A DNA stretch of 64,000 bases from Ectopseudomonas composti (GCF_001567565.1 NZ_LSSW01000017.1:162919-226918); one strand, 5' to 3'; numbered from the stretch's first letter, positions 48,386 to 57,355 are shown. Program-made: numbers and translations. The notes: generated by a model from the letters alone, not told the origin.

Positions 48386-48415
48386 TTTTGGAGGAATTTT
48401 GGAGCGGTTTTGGAG
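48386..48415 (+). repeat. Three TTTTGGAG repeats, 11-bp period (integrase arm sites)
   Basis: TTTTGGAG occurs at 48386-48393, 48397-48404 and 48408-48415, each 11 bp apart (one helical turn), between int and attR. An inverted partial copy CCAAAACC follows at about 48420-48427. Position and phasing suit arm-type sites for the integrase N-terminal domain. Confidence 0.68.
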
Positions 48416-48440
48416 AGAACCAAAACCAGTAGGAGAATCA

Positions 48441-48788
48441 ATGCCTTACACCCTATACGGCATCAAGGCCTGCGACACCATGAAAAAGGCCAGAAGCTGG
48501 CTCGATGAACACCAGGTCGACTATGCCTTTCACGACTACAAAAGCGTCGGGATCGACCGGGCAAATCTGGAAAAGTGGTGCAACGAGCATGGCTGGCAGA
48601 CTGTCCTGAACCGCGCAGGCACCACCTTCCGCAAACTCGATGACGCGCAGAAAGCCGACCTCGACCAGGCCAAGGCCATCGAACTGATGCTGGCCCAGCC
48701 GTCGATGATCAAGCGCCCGGTACTCGACCTGGGCGACAAGACCCTGGTCGGCTTCAAGCCGGATAACTACCAAGCCGCGCTGGCCTGA
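48441..48788 (+). CDS. YffB/Spx/ArsC-like reductase family protein, start supplied by phage
   Basis: The 115-residue protein MPYTLYGIKACDTMKKARSWLDEHQVDY... belongs to the ArsC/Spx/YffB thioredoxin-like family with Cys11 in KACDTMK. The first ten codons and the AGGAGAATCA ribosome binding site come from phage attP; the rest is host. Its substrate is unknown; in Pseudomonas it lies upstream of dapD. Expression may now depend on phage-derived or read-through promoters, because the native promoter remains at attL. Confidence 0.88.
   Translation: MPYTLYGIKACDTMKKARSWLDEHQVDYAFHDYKSVGIDRANLEKWCNEHGWQTVLNRAGTTFRKLDDAQKADLDQAKAIELMLAQPSMIKRPVLDLGDKTLVGFKPDNYQAALA
48459..48472 (+). repeat. attR core repeat
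   Basis: GGCATCAAGGCCTG, identical to attL 257-270. It encodes part of YGIKAC in the restored gene. Confidence 0.88.
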
Positions 48789-48825
48789 TCAATCTCACCC
48801 GATTTCGTTGCAAGGAACCCATCTA

Positions 48826-49860
48826 ATGAGCACCTCCCTTTACAGCATCGCCTTTGGTGTTGGCACCCAGAACCGCCAGGGCAACTGGCTGGAAGTCTTC
48901 TACGCTCAGCCGCTGCTCAATCCGGCCAGCGAGCTGGTCGCCAAGGCCGCCGAGAAGCTCGGCTACCAGGGCGGCAACCAGGCCATCGCCTTCACCAGCG
49001 CACAGGCCGCTGACCTGGCCGAAGCCCTGAAAGGCGTGGATGCCGCGCAAGCAGCGCTGCTGACCCGCCTGGCCGAAAGCCACAATCCGCTGGTCGCCAC
49101 CTTCCTGGCCGAAGATGCCGCGCTGACCAGCACCCCGGAGGCCTACCTCAAGCTGCACCTGCTGTCGCATCGCCTGGTCAAGCCGCACGGCCTGAGCCTG
49201 GCCGGCATCTTCCCGCTGCTGCCGAACGTGGCCTGGACCAGTCAGGGCGCCGTCGACCTCGCCGAGCTGGCCGAGCGCCAGCTCGAAGCGCGCCTCAAGG
49301 GCGAGCTGCTGGAGGTGTTCTCGGTGGACAAGTTCCCGAAAATGACCGACTACGTGGTACCGACTGGCGTGCGTATCGCCGACAGCGCGCGCGTGCGCCT
49401 GGGCGCCTACATCGGTGAGGGCACCACCGTGATGCATGAAGGCTTCGTCAACTTCAACGCCGGCACCGAAGGCCCGGGCATGATCGAAGGCCGCGTTTCG
49501 GCGGGCGTATTCGTCGGCAAGGGTTCGGACCTGGGCGGCGGCTGCTCGACCATGGGTACTCTGTCCGGCGGCGGCAACATGGTCATCAGCGTCGGCGAAG
49601 GCTGCCTGATCGGCGCCAACGCCGGCATCGGCATCCCGCTGGGTTACCGCAACACCGTCGAAGCCGGCCTGTACATCACCGCCGGCACCAAGGTGAACCT
49701 GCTCGACGAGGGCAACGCCCTGGTCAAGGTGGTCAAGGCGCGTGAGCTGGCTGGCCAGTCGGACCTGCTGTTCCGTCGCAACTCGCTGACCGGCGCCGTG
49801 GAGTGCAAGACCCACAAGTCGGCCATCGAGCTGAACGAAGCCCTGCACGCCCACAACTGA
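48826..49860 (+). CDS. dapD: Tetrahydrodipicolinate N-succinyltransferase
   Basis: The 344-residue protein begins MSTSLYSIAFGVGTQNRQGNWLEVFYAQPLLNP and has the left-handed beta-helix hexapeptide part (VRLGAYIGEGTTVMHEGFVNFNAGT, about 190-215, and GSDLGGGCSTMGTLSGGG). This is the long DapD form of Pseudomonas. It transfers succinate from succinyl-CoA to tetrahydrodipicolinate in lysine/diaminopimelate synthesis. Start at 48826 follows AAGGAACCC. Confidence 0.95.
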   Translation: MSTSLYSIAFGVGTQNRQGNWLEVFYAQPLLNPASELVAKAAEKLGYQGGNQAIAFTSAQAADLAEALKGVDAAQAALLTRLAESHNPLVATFLAEDAALTSTPEAYLKLHLLSHRLVKPHGLSLAGIFPLLPNVAWTSQGAVDLAELAERQLEARLKGELLEVFSVDKFPKMTDYVVPTGVRIADSARVRLGAYIGEGTTVMHEGFVNFNAGTEGPGMIEGRVSAGVFVGKGSDLGGGCSTMGTLSGGGNMVISVGEGCLIGANAGIGIPLGYRNTVEAGLYITAGTKVNLLDEGNALVKVVKARELAGQSDLLFRRNSLTGAVECKTHKSAIELNEALHAHN

Positions 49861-49868
49861 TCCCACCC

Positions 49869-49923
49869 AGGGTGCGCCGCGCGCGCCGCTCAGCCATGCG
49901 CTCCGGTACGCATGGCGCACCCT
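49869..49923. repeat. Inverted repeat after dapD
   Basis: AGGGTGCGCC (49869-49878) pairs with GGCGCACCCT (49914-49923), with inner GCCATGCG/CGCATGGC. It resembles Pseudomonas intergenic palindromes and may end dapD transcription. Confidence 0.6.
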
Positions 49924-49939
49924 ACGGGATAGGCTCCTC

Positions 49940-51145
49940 ATGTCATTGATCTCCCCCTGGCGCGCCGACTTCCCCGGCATTCTCGCCCTCGAAGCCGAAG
50001 GCCAGACCTACCTGGACAGCGCCGCCACCGCGCAGAAACCGCAAGCGGTGCTGGACGCCCTGCTCGCCTACCTGGCCGGCGGTGTGGCCAACGTGCACCG
50101 TGCCCAGCACCTGCCGGGTGAGCGTGCCACCCGCACCTTCGAGGCGACGCGCGGCAAAGCCGCGCAGTGGCTGAATGCAGCCAGCGCCGAGGAGATCATC
50201 TTCACCCGCGGCACCACCGAATCACTGAACCTGCTGGCCTACGGCCTGGAGCACCTGCTGCAGCCCGGCGAGCAGATCGTCATCAGCGCGCTGGAACACC
50301 ACGCCAACCTCCTGCCCTGGCAGCAACTGGCCAAACGTCGCGGCCTGGAGCTGCTGGTACTGCCGCTGGATGACACCGGCAGCGTCGACCTGCAGCAGGC
50401 CGCTCGGTTGATCGGCCCGCGCACCCGCCTGCTAGCGGTCTCGCAGTTGTCCAATGTGCTTGGCCGCTGGCAGCCGCTGGACGAACTGCTGGCGCTGGCT
50501 CGCACCCACGGCGCCATCAGCGTTGTCGACGGGGCACAGGGCGCGGTGCATGGCCGCCCTGACATGCAGGCACTGGGCTGTGACTTCTATGTGTGTTCCT
50601 CGCACAAGCTCTATGGCCCGGACGGCGTCGGCCTGCTCTACGGCCGTCGCGAGCAGCTGAACAAGCTGCAGCACTGGCAGTTCGGCGGCGAGATGGTGCT
50701 CGATGCCGACTATCAGGCCGCCCGTTTCCGCCCTGCTCCACTGGGTTTCGAGGCCGGCACACCGGCGGTCTCTTCGGTCATCGCCCTGGGCGCTGCGCTG
50801 GGTTGGCTGAGCAGCCTGGATCACGCAGCTGCGGCCCGCCACGAAGCGGCCCTGCACGCCGAGCTGTTGGCCGGTTTACAGGCACGTGACGCTGTTCGCC
50901 TGCTGGGTCAGCCTCGCCTGGCGCTGGCCAGTTTTTGTGTCGATGGCGTGCATAACGCCGATCTGGCTCACCTGCTCAGCGAGCAGGGTATCGCCGTGCG
51001 CGCCGGGCACCACTGCGCCATGCCCCTGATGAAAGGGCTCGGCCTGAGCGGTGCAATTCGTGCCTCGCTGGGCCTGTACAACAACGGCGAGGACTTACAG
51101 CGATTCTTCAGCGCCCTGGACAACGCCCTGGAGCTGCTGCGATGA
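49940..51145 (+). CDS. csdA: Cysteine desulfurase, CsdA-like
   Basis: The 401-residue PLP enzyme has TYLDSAATAQKP, NVHRAQHLPGERAT, ALEHHANLLPW, the PLP lysine in SSHKLYGPDG (about 220) and the active-site loop RAGHHCAMPLM with Cys about 360. It removes sulfur from cysteine and passes it to the SufE-like partner encoded just downstream. Confidence 0.92.
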   Translation: MSLISPWRADFPGILALEAEGQTYLDSAATAQKPQAVLDALLAYLAGGVANVHRAQHLPGERATRTFEATRGKAAQWLNAASAEEIIFTRGTTESLNLLAYGLEHLLQPGEQIVISALEHHANLLPWQQLAKRRGLELLVLPLDDTGSVDLQQAARLIGPRTRLLAVSQLSNVLGRWQPLDELLALARTHGAISVVDGAQGAVHGRPDMQALGCDFYVCSSHKLYGPDGVGLLYGRREQLNKLQHWQFGGEMVLDADYQAARFRPAPLGFEAGTPAVSSVIALGAALGWLSSLDHAAAARHEAALHAELLAGLQARDAVRLLGQPRLALASFCVDGVHNADLAHLLSEQGIAVRAGHHCAMPLMKGLGLSGAIRASLGLYNNGEDLQRFFSALDNALELLR

Positions 51146-51164
51146 ACCGCCGCCATCGTCTTTC

Positions 51165-51243
51165 CGTAGGAGCGGCTGGGCGGCATTCCGCTTCAGCCGC
51201 GAAAGGACGCGTACGAACCTTCGCGGCTGAAGCCGCTCCTACG
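51165..51243. repeat. REP-like palindrome between csdA and csdE
   Basis: CGTAGGAGCGGCT (51165-51177) pairs with AGCCGCTCCTACG (51231-51243), with inner TTCAGCCGCGAA / TTCGCGGCTGAA. This is the style of Pseudomonas REP elements. Confidence 0.8.
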
Positions 51244-51263
51244 CGCTACGCGGGCCTCTTGCC

Positions 51264-51674
51264 ATGAGCCTGCCAGCCGCCGCTCAAGAGGCACTGGAAG
51301 CATTCACCGCCTGCCCCGGCTGGGAGCAGCGCGCGCGCCTGCTGATGCAATGGGGTGAACGCCTGCAGCCGCTGAGCGATGCCGAGCGGACCGATGAACA
51401 CCGCGTACATGGCTGCGAGAGCCTGGTCTGGCTGGTCGCCGAGCGCCGCGGCAAGCACCTGCACTTTCGCGCCAGCAGCGATGCCCGCCTGCTACGCGGC
51501 TTGCTGGCCGTACTGCTGGCTCGGGTGGAAGGCCTGAGCGATGAACAGCTGGCCTCGCTCGACCTGACCGACTGGTTCGCTCAGCTTGGCCTGCAACGTC
51601 AGCTTTCCCCCTCTCGCAGCAACGGCCTGAATGCGGTGTTGCAGCGAATGAGAACGCAAACACGGGAAAACTAG
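51264..51674 (+). CDS. csdE: SufE/CsdE-like sulfur acceptor
   Basis: The 136-residue protein has EQRARLLMQWGERLQPLSDAERTDEHRVHGCESLVWL with the sulfur-accepting Cys at about 53, and the C-terminal DWFAQLGLQRQLSPSRSNGLNAVLQRMR typical of SufE. It stimulates CsdA and carries persulfide. Confidence 0.92.
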   Translation: MSLPAAAQEALEAFTACPGWEQRARLLMQWGERLQPLSDAERTDEHRVHGCESLVWLVAERRGKHLHFRASSDARLLRGLLAVLLARVEGLSDEQLASLDLTDWFAQLGLQRQLSPSRSNGLNAVLQRMRTQTREN

Positions 51675-51741
51675 AAGCGCGCCCTGCTCGATCGACAGCA
51701 CTGGGTTATATTCCCGCCCCCAAAAACTCATGGAGCGAGTC

Positions 51742-52248
51742 ATGCCTGCAGCTATGCGCATCGGGCTAAGTGCCCTGGTATCTCTGATCGTGCTGTACTT
51801 CAGCCCACAGCTGCTTCCCCACCTCCTGGTCCTGCTTCCAGAGAGCGTCGCCGCAGCGCTGCCGATAGAGCCTTTTATTCTCAACCTGCTGCTATCGAGC
51901 CTGCTGAGCGGCGTCTGCCTGGCACTACTTGCGAGCAATCGCCGTCTGGCCACCGCCGGGTTGGTCGCGCTTGGTTTGCTGGGAATCTACGCTGTCGGCT
52001 TCTACAGCAATCTTTGCAGCGTGGAAGAGGTGCAGCGAATTCACGCCGAAATGGAGGCCATGCCCATGTACAACCTGGGACGCCCCGCAGATGCCGAGCC
52101 AATCCCCATCGACTCGATTTCCAGCTTGAGCTACGCCTGCATCCTGCCGGAGGAGCGCAGTGACAACCTGTTCACCATGACGTGGGATTTCCTCCTCAGG
52201 CTGGCCGCGATGTTCGCGGGCACACTGCTGGTACCGCGTCGACGCTAG
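51742..52248 (+). CDS. Hypothetical four-helix membrane protein
   Basis: The 168-residue protein starts MPAAMRIGLSALVSLIVLYF (GGAG upstream). Four membrane helices are seen (about 6-30, 45-65, 70-92, 145-165) with a periplasmic loop containing CSVEEVQRIHAEMEA and YACILPEE, two Cys. Not recognised. Confidence 0.7.
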   Translation: MPAAMRIGLSALVSLIVLYFSPQLLPHLLVLLPESVAAALPIEPFILNLLLSSLLSGVCLALLASNRRLATAGLVALGLLGIYAVGFYSNLCSVEEVQRIHAEMEAMPMYNLGRPADAEPIPIDSISSLSYACILPEERSDNLFTMTWDFLLRLAAMFAGTLLVPRRR

Positions 52249-52291
52249 CAGGCGGAACGTCTCGCCCAGTGAACCGATGAATCGATCGGGC

Positions 52292-52753
52292 TCAGCCCCG
52301 CTCGCGCAGCGTCAGGCCACGCAGGAAATTGCGCAGAATCTGGTCACCACACTCCCGATAGTGCTTGTGGCCCGGCGCACGGAACAGAGCGCTCAGCTCG
52401 GTCTTGGTCATCGGCAGATCGGCCGATTGCAGAATCCCCTGGATATCCTCATCACGCAGCTGAAAAGCCACCCGCAGCTTCTTCAGAATGAGGTTGTTGC
52501 TCAGGCGCTTTTCCACCGGCACGCGCGCTCGACTGTCGTCCTTGCCGCGCTTGTGGAACACCAGCCCTTCGAGCACATGAGCCAGCAATACATCGTTGCA
52601 TGGACGATAACCGGCCTCGTCCTCGCGCAGCAGGCAAGCGGAAATCAAGCCTGGCTCGACGGAGTAATCCGCAAGCTGGCAGAACGCCTCAAGCGTGCTA
52701 TCACTGACATCCAGCAGATAGCGCAGGCTGCGCAGCACATCGTTATTAAGCAT
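52292..52753 (-). CDS. DUF1456 (YehS-like) protein
   Basis: The 153-residue protein has two repeats of the DUF1456 type: MLNNDVLRSLRYLLDVSD and LILKKLRVAFQLRDEDIQGIL, each followed by a helical unit, ending in CGDQILRNFLRGL. Family function is not known. Confidence 0.88.
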   Translation of the reverse strand: MLNNDVLRSLRYLLDVSDSTLEAFCQLADYSVEPGLISACLLREDEAGYRPCNDVLLAHVLEGLVFHKRGKDDSRARVPVEKRLSNNLILKKLRVAFQLRDEDIQGILQSADLPMTKTELSALFRAPGHKHYRECGDQILRNFLRGLTLRERG

Positions 52754-52792
52754 GCAGATAACTCTAGGTAGAAGTAGGTCGGCAAGTGTCGC

Positions 52793-53635
52793 TCAATCCG
52801 GCGCGACGTGCGCAGAAATGGTCGGCATCCAGTCATCGGCATTGCCCGTATTCAGGGCCTGCTGCAGACGCTGCAGGTCACCCCGCTCGGCGAACTTGCG
52901 AAGGCCGGCATTGAACAGGCGCAGCAGATTGGCGGCCTTGGCATCGTCCTTGCGAAATAGCAGACGCAGCGGCTCGGTGTTGAGCTGACGCGGATGGTGG
53001 GTGATGTTGCCGCCATCTTTGGGAAACAGGCGACGCAGCATGGCGTAGCCTACCGCCCGGTCCTGAGGATGCAGGTCGACACGCCTCAGTTCAAGCAGGC
53101 GAAAGCTGGTGTCTTCCTTGCCGTTCTGCTGCACGCTCAAACGGCCCGCCTGCAGCGCTTCGTCGAATGCCGGGCCGTAGGAATATCCCAGAGTGGTGCC
53201 GATGCGATATTTCGGCAGGTCCTCGACCCTGGCCCAGTCGAACGCCTGGTCGCGACGATGGAACAGGACAATCTCGCCACGTACCAGCGCATCGCTACAG
53301 ATACCGTAGTTGAGCCGACTGGGCGCGCAGCTATAGGGCATGATCGCGTGCAACTGGCCCTGCTGCAGCATCAGCACGTTGCGGTCCCAGGGGTGGAAGA
53401 CGTACTCGACCTGATAGCCAGCCTCGGCAAACACCGCGCTGATCAATCGCGCCAGAGCGCCACCGTCGCGGCGCTTCTGATCGACGTAAGGTGCCCAGTC
53501 ACCGGTGCCGATACGCAGCTTTTTCGGCTCGGCCTGAACGGCGCCCAGGGCTAGCAGCCACAGGGGCAGCGTCAGGGAGGCGAGCATCCGTGCCCAGCGT
53601 CTTCCTGGCGAGACGCAAACAAACAGGTACGACAC
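52793..53635 (-). CDS. Periplasmic amino-acid-type solute-binding protein
   Basis: The protein (up to 280 residues) has a signal peptide (RRWARMLASLTLPLWLLALGAVQA) and an SBP_bac_3 fold: KLRIGTGDWAPYVDQKRRDGGALARLISAVFAEAGYQVEYVFHPWDR, then YRIGTTLGYSYG. It lacks a neighbouring ABC permease, so it may be a sensor-type or orphan binding protein. The start could be internal (ATG 53587). Confidence 0.78.
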   Translation of the reverse strand: MSYLFVCVSPGRRWARMLASLTLPLWLLALGAVQAEPKKLRIGTGDWAPYVDQKRRDGGALARLISAVFAEAGYQVEYVFHPWDRNVLMLQQGQLHAIMPYSCAPSRLNYGICSDALVRGEIVLFHRRDQAFDWARVEDLPKYRIGTTLGYSYGPAFDEALQAGRLSVQQNGKEDTSFRLLELRRVDLHPQDRAVGYAMLRRLFPKDGGNITHHPRQLNTEPLRLLFRKDDAKAANLLRLFNAGLRKFAERGDLQRLQQALNTGNADDWMPTISAHVAPD

Positions 53636-53736
53636 AAATCACCTCGGATACGGATCATCTTCGACGCTTCCCTGTCCGCTACTGCACTCTCTCCCTTTGC
53701 CCCAGCAGGGTCAAACGCACCGTTCAGCGGCGCTGC

Positions 53737-54546
53737 TCAACTCTTCGCCTGGCGCTCCGCCGGGCGCCGAGTGCCGGCCACCAACTTGTCCACCAGCCTG
53801 GCCGCGGCGGCCATGCCAAAACTGGCGGTGACCATCATCACCGCCCCGAAACCACCGGCGCAGTCGAGGCGTACGCCTTCACCGACGAAACCCTTGGCCT
53901 GGCACACCGTGCCATCGGGCTTGGGATAGCGCAGCTGCTCGGTGGAGAACACGCAGGGCACGCTGTAGGTACGCCCCGGCGTCCGCGAGAAGCCGTAGTC
54001 GCGGCGCAGCATGCTGCGCACCTTGGCCGCCAGTGGATCGTTGAACGTCTTGTTCAGATCGGTGACCTGAATCTGCGTCGGGTCGACCTGCCCGCCCGCG
54101 CCACCGGTGGTGACGATCTGGATCTTGCGCCGCTTGCACCAGGCGATCAGCGCCGCCTTGGCCGGCACGCTGTCGATGCAGTCGATCACCCCGTCGAGCT
54201 GCTCGGTGATGTACTCGGCCATGGTTTCGCGGGTAACGAAATCCGCCACGGCGTGCACCACGCAGGCTGGATTGATGGCGCGGATGCGCGCAGCCATCTC
54301 ATCGACCTTGGCCTTGCCCACCGCGCCTTCGACGGCGTGCACCTGGCGATTGGTGTTGGTGATGCAGACGTCGTCCAGGTCGAACAGGGAAATCTCGCCG
54401 ACCCCCGAACGCGCCAGGGCCTCGGCCGCCCAGGAGCCAACCCCACCGATGCCGACCACCGCCACGTGGGCTGCAGCCAGGCGTTGATAGCCTTCCTGGC
54501 CGTAGAGCCGGGCTATGCCGCCGAATCGCTGATCGTCTGTATTCAT
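53737..54546 (-). CDS. tcdA: tRNA threonylcarbamoyladenosine dehydratase
   Basis: The 269-residue E1-like protein has VVGIGGVGSWAAEALARSGVG (ATP loop, about 30), LDDVCITNTNRQ, and a Cys-bearing C-terminal part. TcdA (CsdL) cyclises t6A37 in tRNA to ct6A and works with CsdA and CsdE, which are encoded 2-3 kb away on the other strand. Confidence 0.9.
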   Translation of the reverse strand: MNTDDQRFGGIARLYGQEGYQRLAAAHVAVVGIGGVGSWAAEALARSGVGEISLFDLDDVCITNTNRQVHAVEGAVGKAKVDEMAARIRAINPACVVHAVADFVTRETMAEYITEQLDGVIDCIDSVPAKAALIAWCKRRKIQIVTTGGAGGQVDPTQIQVTDLNKTFNDPLAAKVRSMLRRDYGFSRTPGRTYSVPCVFSTEQLRYPKPDGTVCQAKGFVGEGVRLDCAGGFGAVMMVTASFGMAAAARLVDKLVAGTRRPAERQAKS

Positions 54547-54745
54547 CCATCCCCCTGCCGAACCGCGCGCATTATAGAGATAGCACCTTGCCCACCCAAC
54601 CCCGAAAGGCAGGTCAACCGTCGGCCAGTCGTGGTTGCCTGCATTTACAGCGAATACGCCGTACAGCGCGCCTTATCACCTGATCGGTAACGACTTTTGC
54701 TTTAAGATGGCCAGCCTTCACGCCAGCCGCCGTACCGGAGCCATC

Positions 54746-55888
54746 ATGACCGCCCCCCTCACCCCGACCCTGAAGCTCGCCTTCGACCTGATCCGCCGTC
54801 CGTCCGTGACCCCGGTCGACGAAGGTTGCCAGGAACTGATGATGCGGCGCCTGGCCGCCTGCGGCTTCGATGTCGAGCGCATGCGCATCGAAGAGGTGGA
54901 GAATTTCTGGGCCAGGCGCGGTGGCGATGGCCCGGTGCTGTGCTTCGCCGGCCACACCGACGTGGTGCCCACCGGGCCGCTGGACGCCTGGCAGTATCAG
55001 CCGTTCGACGTGCGCATCGATGAAGACGGCATGCTCTGCGGCCGTGGCGCGGCTGACATGAAAGGCAGCCTGGCGAGCATGATCATCGCCGTGGAGCGTT
55101 TCGTCGCCGATTACCCGAACCACAAGGGCGCGATCAGCTTCCTCATCACCAGCGACGAAGAAGGCCCGGCCCAGCACGGCACCAAGGCGGTGGTCGAGCG
55201 CCTGCGCGAACGCGAGGAACGCCTGGACTGGTGCATCGTCGGCGAACCGTCGAGCACCACCCTGCTCGGTGACGTGGTCAAGAATGGCCGCCGCGGCTCG
55301 CTCGGCTGCACCCTCACCGTGTACGGCAAGCAGGGCCACGTGGCCTACCCGCACCTGGCGAAGAACCCCATCCACCTGGCCGCGCCGGCCCTGGCCGAAC
55401 TGGCCGCCGAGCACTGGGATCATGGTAACGACTACTTCCCGCCGACCAGTTTCCAGGTGTCCAACCTCAATTCCGGCACCGGTGCGACCAACGTAATCCC
55501 CGGTGAGCTGAAGGCGGTGTTCAACTTCCGTTTCTCCACCGAGTCGACCGTCGAAGACCTGCAGCAACGCGTCACCACCATCCTCGACAAGCACGGCCTG
55601 GACTATCACCTGGAATGGGCGCTGTCCGGCCTGCCCTTCCTCACCCAGCCGGGCGATTTGCTCGACGCGGTGGCCGCCAGCATCAAGAACGTCACCGGGC
55701 GCGACACCACCCCGTCGACCAGCGGCGGCACCTCGGACGGGCGCTTCATCGCCACCCTCGGCACCCAGGTGGTCGAACTCGGCCCGGTCAACGCCACCAT
55801 CCACCAGATCAACGAGCGTGTGCTGGCCAGCGACCTCGACCTGCTGACCGAGGTTTACTATCAAACGATGGTAAAACTGCTCGCATGA
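54746..55888 (+). CDS. dapE: Succinyl-diaminopimelate desuccinylase
   Basis: The 380-residue di-zinc peptidase has [47 protein letters not shown] and the C-terminal [13 protein letters not shown] with ligands His, Asp and Glu in place. It removes succinate in the diaminopimelate pathway, two steps after DapD. ATG 54746 is chosen from homologue length and protein start [20 protein letters not shown]. Confidence 0.95.
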   Translation: MTAPLTPTLKLAFDLIRRPSVTPVDEGCQELMMRRLAACGFDVERMRIEEVENFWARRGGDGPVLCFAGHTDVVPTGPLDAWQYQPFDVRIDEDGMLCGRGAADMKGSLASMIIAVERFVADYPNHKGAISFLITSDEEGPAQHGTKAVVERLREREERLDWCIVGEPSSTTLLGDVVKNGRRGSLGCTLTVYGKQGHVAYPHLAKNPIHLAAPALAELAAEHWDHGNDYFPPTSFQVSNLNSGTGATNVIPGELKAVFNFRFSTESTVEDLQQRVTTILDKHGLDYHLEWALSGLPFLTQPGDLLDAVAASIKNVTGRDTTPSTSGGTSDGRFIATLGTQVVELGPVNATIHQINERVLASDLDLLTEVYYQTMVKLLA

Positions 55889-56088
55889 AAATCCATGAAT
55901 ATGCCTGCTGCGCACACCGATAGCTGCGTGACTCGCGATGCTCGCCCTTCGGGCCCGCCTGCGGTTCAGCCGCAAGCGGCTGTGAGGCGGTACTCGCTCC
56001 TCGCCTATCTATTCGATATGTCTCGTCGCTGCGTTCCGTCCGCCTTACTCTCGGCGCGCTCGCGACGGCCTATTCACGGATTTGACGC
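55889..56088. other. Intergenic 200 bp between dapE and rlmA
   Basis: No gene seen. GC-rich with a hairpin around CGCTTGCGGCTGAACCGC-like sequence (about 55960-55980). No clear promoter recognised. Confidence 0.35.
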
Positions 56089-56913
56089 ATGTTGATCTGC
56101 CCCATCTGCCAGTCGCCGCTCGAGCCCAACGGCAGCGGCCTGGCTTGCGAAAACCGCCACAGCTTCGACCGCGCGCGGCAGGGCTACTACAACCTGTTGC
56201 CGGTGCAGCACAAGAACAGCCGCGACCCCGGCGACAACGCCGCCATGGTCGAGGCGCGCCGGCGCTTTCTCGACGGCGGCCACTACGCGCCGCTGGCCAA
56301 ACGCCTGGCCGCACTGGCGGCCGAGTACAAGCCCGCGCGCTGGCTGGATATCGGCTGCGGCGAAGGCTATTACACCGAGCAGATCGGCCACGCCCTGCCA
56401 GCAGCCGACGGCCATGCCCTGGACATCTCCCGCGAGGCGGTCAAACGCGCCTGCAAACGCGCCCCGCAACTGAACTGGCTGGTGGCGAGCATGGCCCGCG
56501 TGCCCTTGGCCGATGCCAGCTGCAACCTGCTGGCCAGCGTGTTCAGCCCGCTCGACTGGAGCGAGGCCAAGCGCCTGCTCTCCCCCGGCGGCGGCCTGCT
56601 GCGCATGGGCCCGACCCGCGGACATCTGATGGAGCTGCGCCAGAAGCTGTACGATGAAGTCCGCGACTACGACGACGAGAAGCACCTGGCGCTGATTCCA
56701 GCGGGCATGCACCTGGCACATAGCGAAACCCTCGAATTTCCGCTGCACCTGGCCGATGCCCAGGCCCGCGCCGACCTGCTGGCCATGACCCCGCACGGCT
56801 GGCGCGCCAGCGCCGAACGCCGTGAAGCGGTGATCGCCGAGCCCTTCGAAGTTACCGTCGCCATCCGCTACGATTGGATCGTCAAAACCCAGAGCCCAGG
56901 CTCTCAGGACTGA
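56089..56913 (+). CDS. rlmA: 23S rRNA (guanine-N1) methyltransferase RlmA
   Basis: The 274-residue protein starts with a zinc site MLICPICQSPLEPNGSG then CENRHSF (Cys4, Cys7, Cys20, His24), FDRARQGYYNLLPVQ and NSRDPGDN-AMV-AR-RFLDGGHY, then a SAM domain WLDIGCGEGYYTE. RlmA methylates a 23S rRNA guanine of helix 35. Confidence 0.92.
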   Translation: MLICPICQSPLEPNGSGLACENRHSFDRARQGYYNLLPVQHKNSRDPGDNAAMVEARRRFLDGGHYAPLAKRLAALAAEYKPARWLDIGCGEGYYTEQIGHALPAADGHALDISREAVKRACKRAPQLNWLVASMARVPLADASCNLLASVFSPLDWSEAKRLLSPGGGLLRMGPTRGHLMELRQKLYDEVRDYDDEKHLALIPAGMHLAHSETLEFPLHLADAQARADLLAMTPHGWRASAERREAVIAEPFEVTVAIRYDWIVKTQSPGSQD

Positions 56914-56918
56914 ATGCC

Positions 56919-57290
56919 ATGCGCCAACCCGACATCGAGATCTACCTGAAAGACGCCGAACGCGACGCCGTGGCGCAGTGGCTGGGCGAAGCCCTCGGCC
57001 CCTGCAGCGACTGGCAGCAGAAGGGCCAGACCTTCAAATGCCAGGCCGGCGACGTGCCGGTGACCTGGCTGCCCAAGGCCGTGGGCAAATGGCACAGCCT
57101 GTACCTGGAAAGCGACGCCACGCCCTGGGACGATGACCTGGCCTGCGCCCGCGCCGCCCATGCCGCGCTCGGCGTGCAGGTGCGCTGCGCACCCGGCACC
57201 TGGGTCGAAGACGAGAGCGATGAAGAAGCCGACCGCTGGATCAAGGTCGATGCCGATGGCGAAACCGAGATCGTCTGGCGTACCGAATGA
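56919..57290 (+). CDS. Hypothetical conserved protein upstream of csp
   Basis: The 123-residue protein MRQPDIEIYLKDAERDAVAQWLGEALGPC... has an alpha/beta layout and an acidic C-terminus (EDESDEEADRWIKVDADGETEIVW). It begins six bases after rlmA, so it is probably co-transcribed. Found next to cold-shock genes in Pseudomonas; function unknown. Confidence 0.75.
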   Translation: MRQPDIEIYLKDAERDAVAQWLGEALGPCSDWQQKGQTFKCQAGDVPVTWLPKAVGKWHSLYLESDATPWDDDLACARAAHAALGVQVRCAPGTWVEDESDEEADRWIKVDADGETEIVWRTE

Positions 57291-57329
57291 AAGCGGCCGC
57301 TTCGCGGCCATCTGATGCCCCTCTCCCCC

Positions 57330-57355
57330 CCCCTCTCCCATAAAGGGGAGAGGGG
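57330..57355. repeat. Inverted repeat CCCCTCTCCC/GGGAGAGGGG
   Basis: A simple palindromic repeat in the rlmA-csp convergent spacer; a poly-C run precedes it. Could fold in RNA of either strand. Confidence 0.65.

Larger units (their letters stand above)
257..48472. mobile_element. Lambda-like prophage, complete
   Basis: The element is bounded by the 14-bp direct repeat GGCATCAAGGCCTG at 257-270 and 48459-48472. Integrase and excisionase lie at the right end and the lysis genes at the left end. It contains all modules expected of a lambdoid siphovirus: immunity region with two control promoters, replication, Q, terminase, head, tail with programmed frameshift, lysis, recombination and integration. 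No structural gene is visibly broken, so it may be inducible. The integrase sits next to attR and reads toward it. Confidence 0.95.

Noticed and set aside
48399..48440. 14-codon N-terminal extension of the YffB-like gene
   Set aside because: It consists of phage arm-site DNA; the ATG at 48441 has a good ribosome binding site and matches family length.
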